Shown here piece after piece: positions 63,503-64,000 of a DNA stretch of 64,000 nt. Each line of letters starts with the position of its first letter. Position 1 is the first letter of the stretch. The translations under genes and the position numbers were made by a program. Below the pieces are notes generated by a model, which saw only the letters and a program-made list of their open reading frames with translations, did not search any database and was not told where the DNA came from. Source of the DNA: Marasmius tenuissimus (lineage: Eukaryota; Basidiomycota; Agaricomycetes; Agaricales; Marasmiaceae); assembly GCA_029532415.1 (NCBI GenBank), contig JAQOTA010000017.1, positions 1 through 64,000 on the forward strand. Direction: 5' to 3'.

Positions 63503-64000
63503 AATGACCAAGAACGTGCAGGGACAAGCATTGTGAGCCCCTCGTCCGAGATCGGTTCGCTGGGCTCATCCTCTATTGCAAGGCCAACGGTGTCTTCTGC
63601 GGTCTCTTTCGCTGCGTCTGGTAATGAAGCACTAGTTTCTGCCAACGCTGTGTCTGGTTCTGAAGCACTAGACTTGTTCTGAGCCCTTGCTTCTTGTGGC
63701 GACAGTGGTGAAGTCTTCTTTAGGGCTTCTCGTTGGTCGAAATGGTCGAGACGTTGGTTGATAATTGACGCGACATAGGCGCAGTGATCGAGGCGAAGAA
63801 TCTAAGCCTTCAAGTCAGTTAACAGCAATAAGGAGACACGAGGAGACATACCTGCGGCTCAAAATCACGGAAATTAGACTGGAGTTGATAAGCCTTCTTT
63901 AGCGGACCATGCATGTTTTCGTTTATCTTAGTCGTGAAATTACGTGCGACGCCCTTGTTCATTATGTCGTCGAAAGCATGCTTGTAGGTGTGTGCTTTCG
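63498..64000 (-). pseudogene. 5' part of the split transposase-like gene (runs off the window)
   Basis: Minus-strand coding continuing past the right edge: 'HAFDDIMNKGVARNFTTKINENMHGPLKKAYQ' region (about 63975-63885), 'SNFRDFEPQ', an intron at about 63801-63852, and 'ILRLDHCAYVASIINQRLDHFD' (about 63800-63735). A disordered acidic stretch then runs up to the copia junction after 'RSWSFK'. The 'MHGPLKKAYQ...QILRLDH' block is one I associate with agaric Plavaka-type transposase ORFs; confidence in that is moderate. Reading frame is intact up to the insertion. Confidence 0.58.

Overview
The window comes from a filamentous basidiomycete, most likely an Agaricomycete. Nearly every gene is broken by short introns of about 50-60 bases with GT...AG borders and CTAAC/CTGAC-type branch points. 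The families present (MRP-type ABC transporter, EF-hand MscS channel, fungal Zn2Cys6 regulator, makorin, YANK kinase, SAGA subunits) are eukaryotic and fungal. Coding coordinates below run from start codon to stop codon and include introns. They were derived by reading the sequence, so individual exon borders are provisional.

Layout. 1-4.4 kb: glycogen debranching enzyme (-), cut by the left edge. 4.7-6.6: makorin-type E3 ligase (-). 6.8-9.1: MCM10 (+). 9.2-10.4: SAGA subunit Ada1/Hfi1 (-). 10.7-12.0: mitoferrin-type carrier (-). 12.6-13.7: purine phosphoribosyltransferase (-). 13.8-15.4: RNA polymerase III subunit Rpc53 (+). 16.0-19.4: Zn2Cys6 transcription factor (+). 20.1-20.7: TAF10 (+). 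20.9-22.1: SAGA subunit Sgf73/ataxin-7 (+). 22.4-24.9: EF-hand mechanosensitive channel (-). 25.1-30.8: ABCC/MRP transporter (-). 31.1-31.9: guanylate kinase (-). 32.2-34.0: YANK/STK32-like kinase (+). 34.1-37.8: a duplicated, decayed area around one uncharacterised coiled-coil gene. 37.8-41.3: ATP-dependent DNA ligase-family gene (-). 42.4-46.5: large protein with five Cys-pair zinc-binding-like repeats (-). 47.8-51.2: PRP6 splicing factor (-). 51.6-53.3: Baeyer-Villiger-type monooxygenase (-). 53.9-54.3: tRNA-derived SINE-like element. 54.6-56.4: uncharacterised gene (-). 56.8-64.0: a transposase-like gene (-) split by a complete Ty1/copia element (57.4-63.5).

Most genes are ordinary housekeeping genes without an evident shared pathway. 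The exception is that three SAGA coactivator subunits (Ada1, TAF10, Sgf73) lie within 13 kb, the last two head-to-tail. The right-hand 10 kb is the accessory part: a SINE-like element, an uncharacterised gene, and a copia element with LTRs identical by eye and a perfect 5-base target duplication, inserted into another, probably mobile, gene. The best candidates for something undescribed are the five-repeat zinc-binding-like protein (42.4-46.5 kb), the ligase-tail duplication, and the copia polyprotein with a single in-frame UAG.
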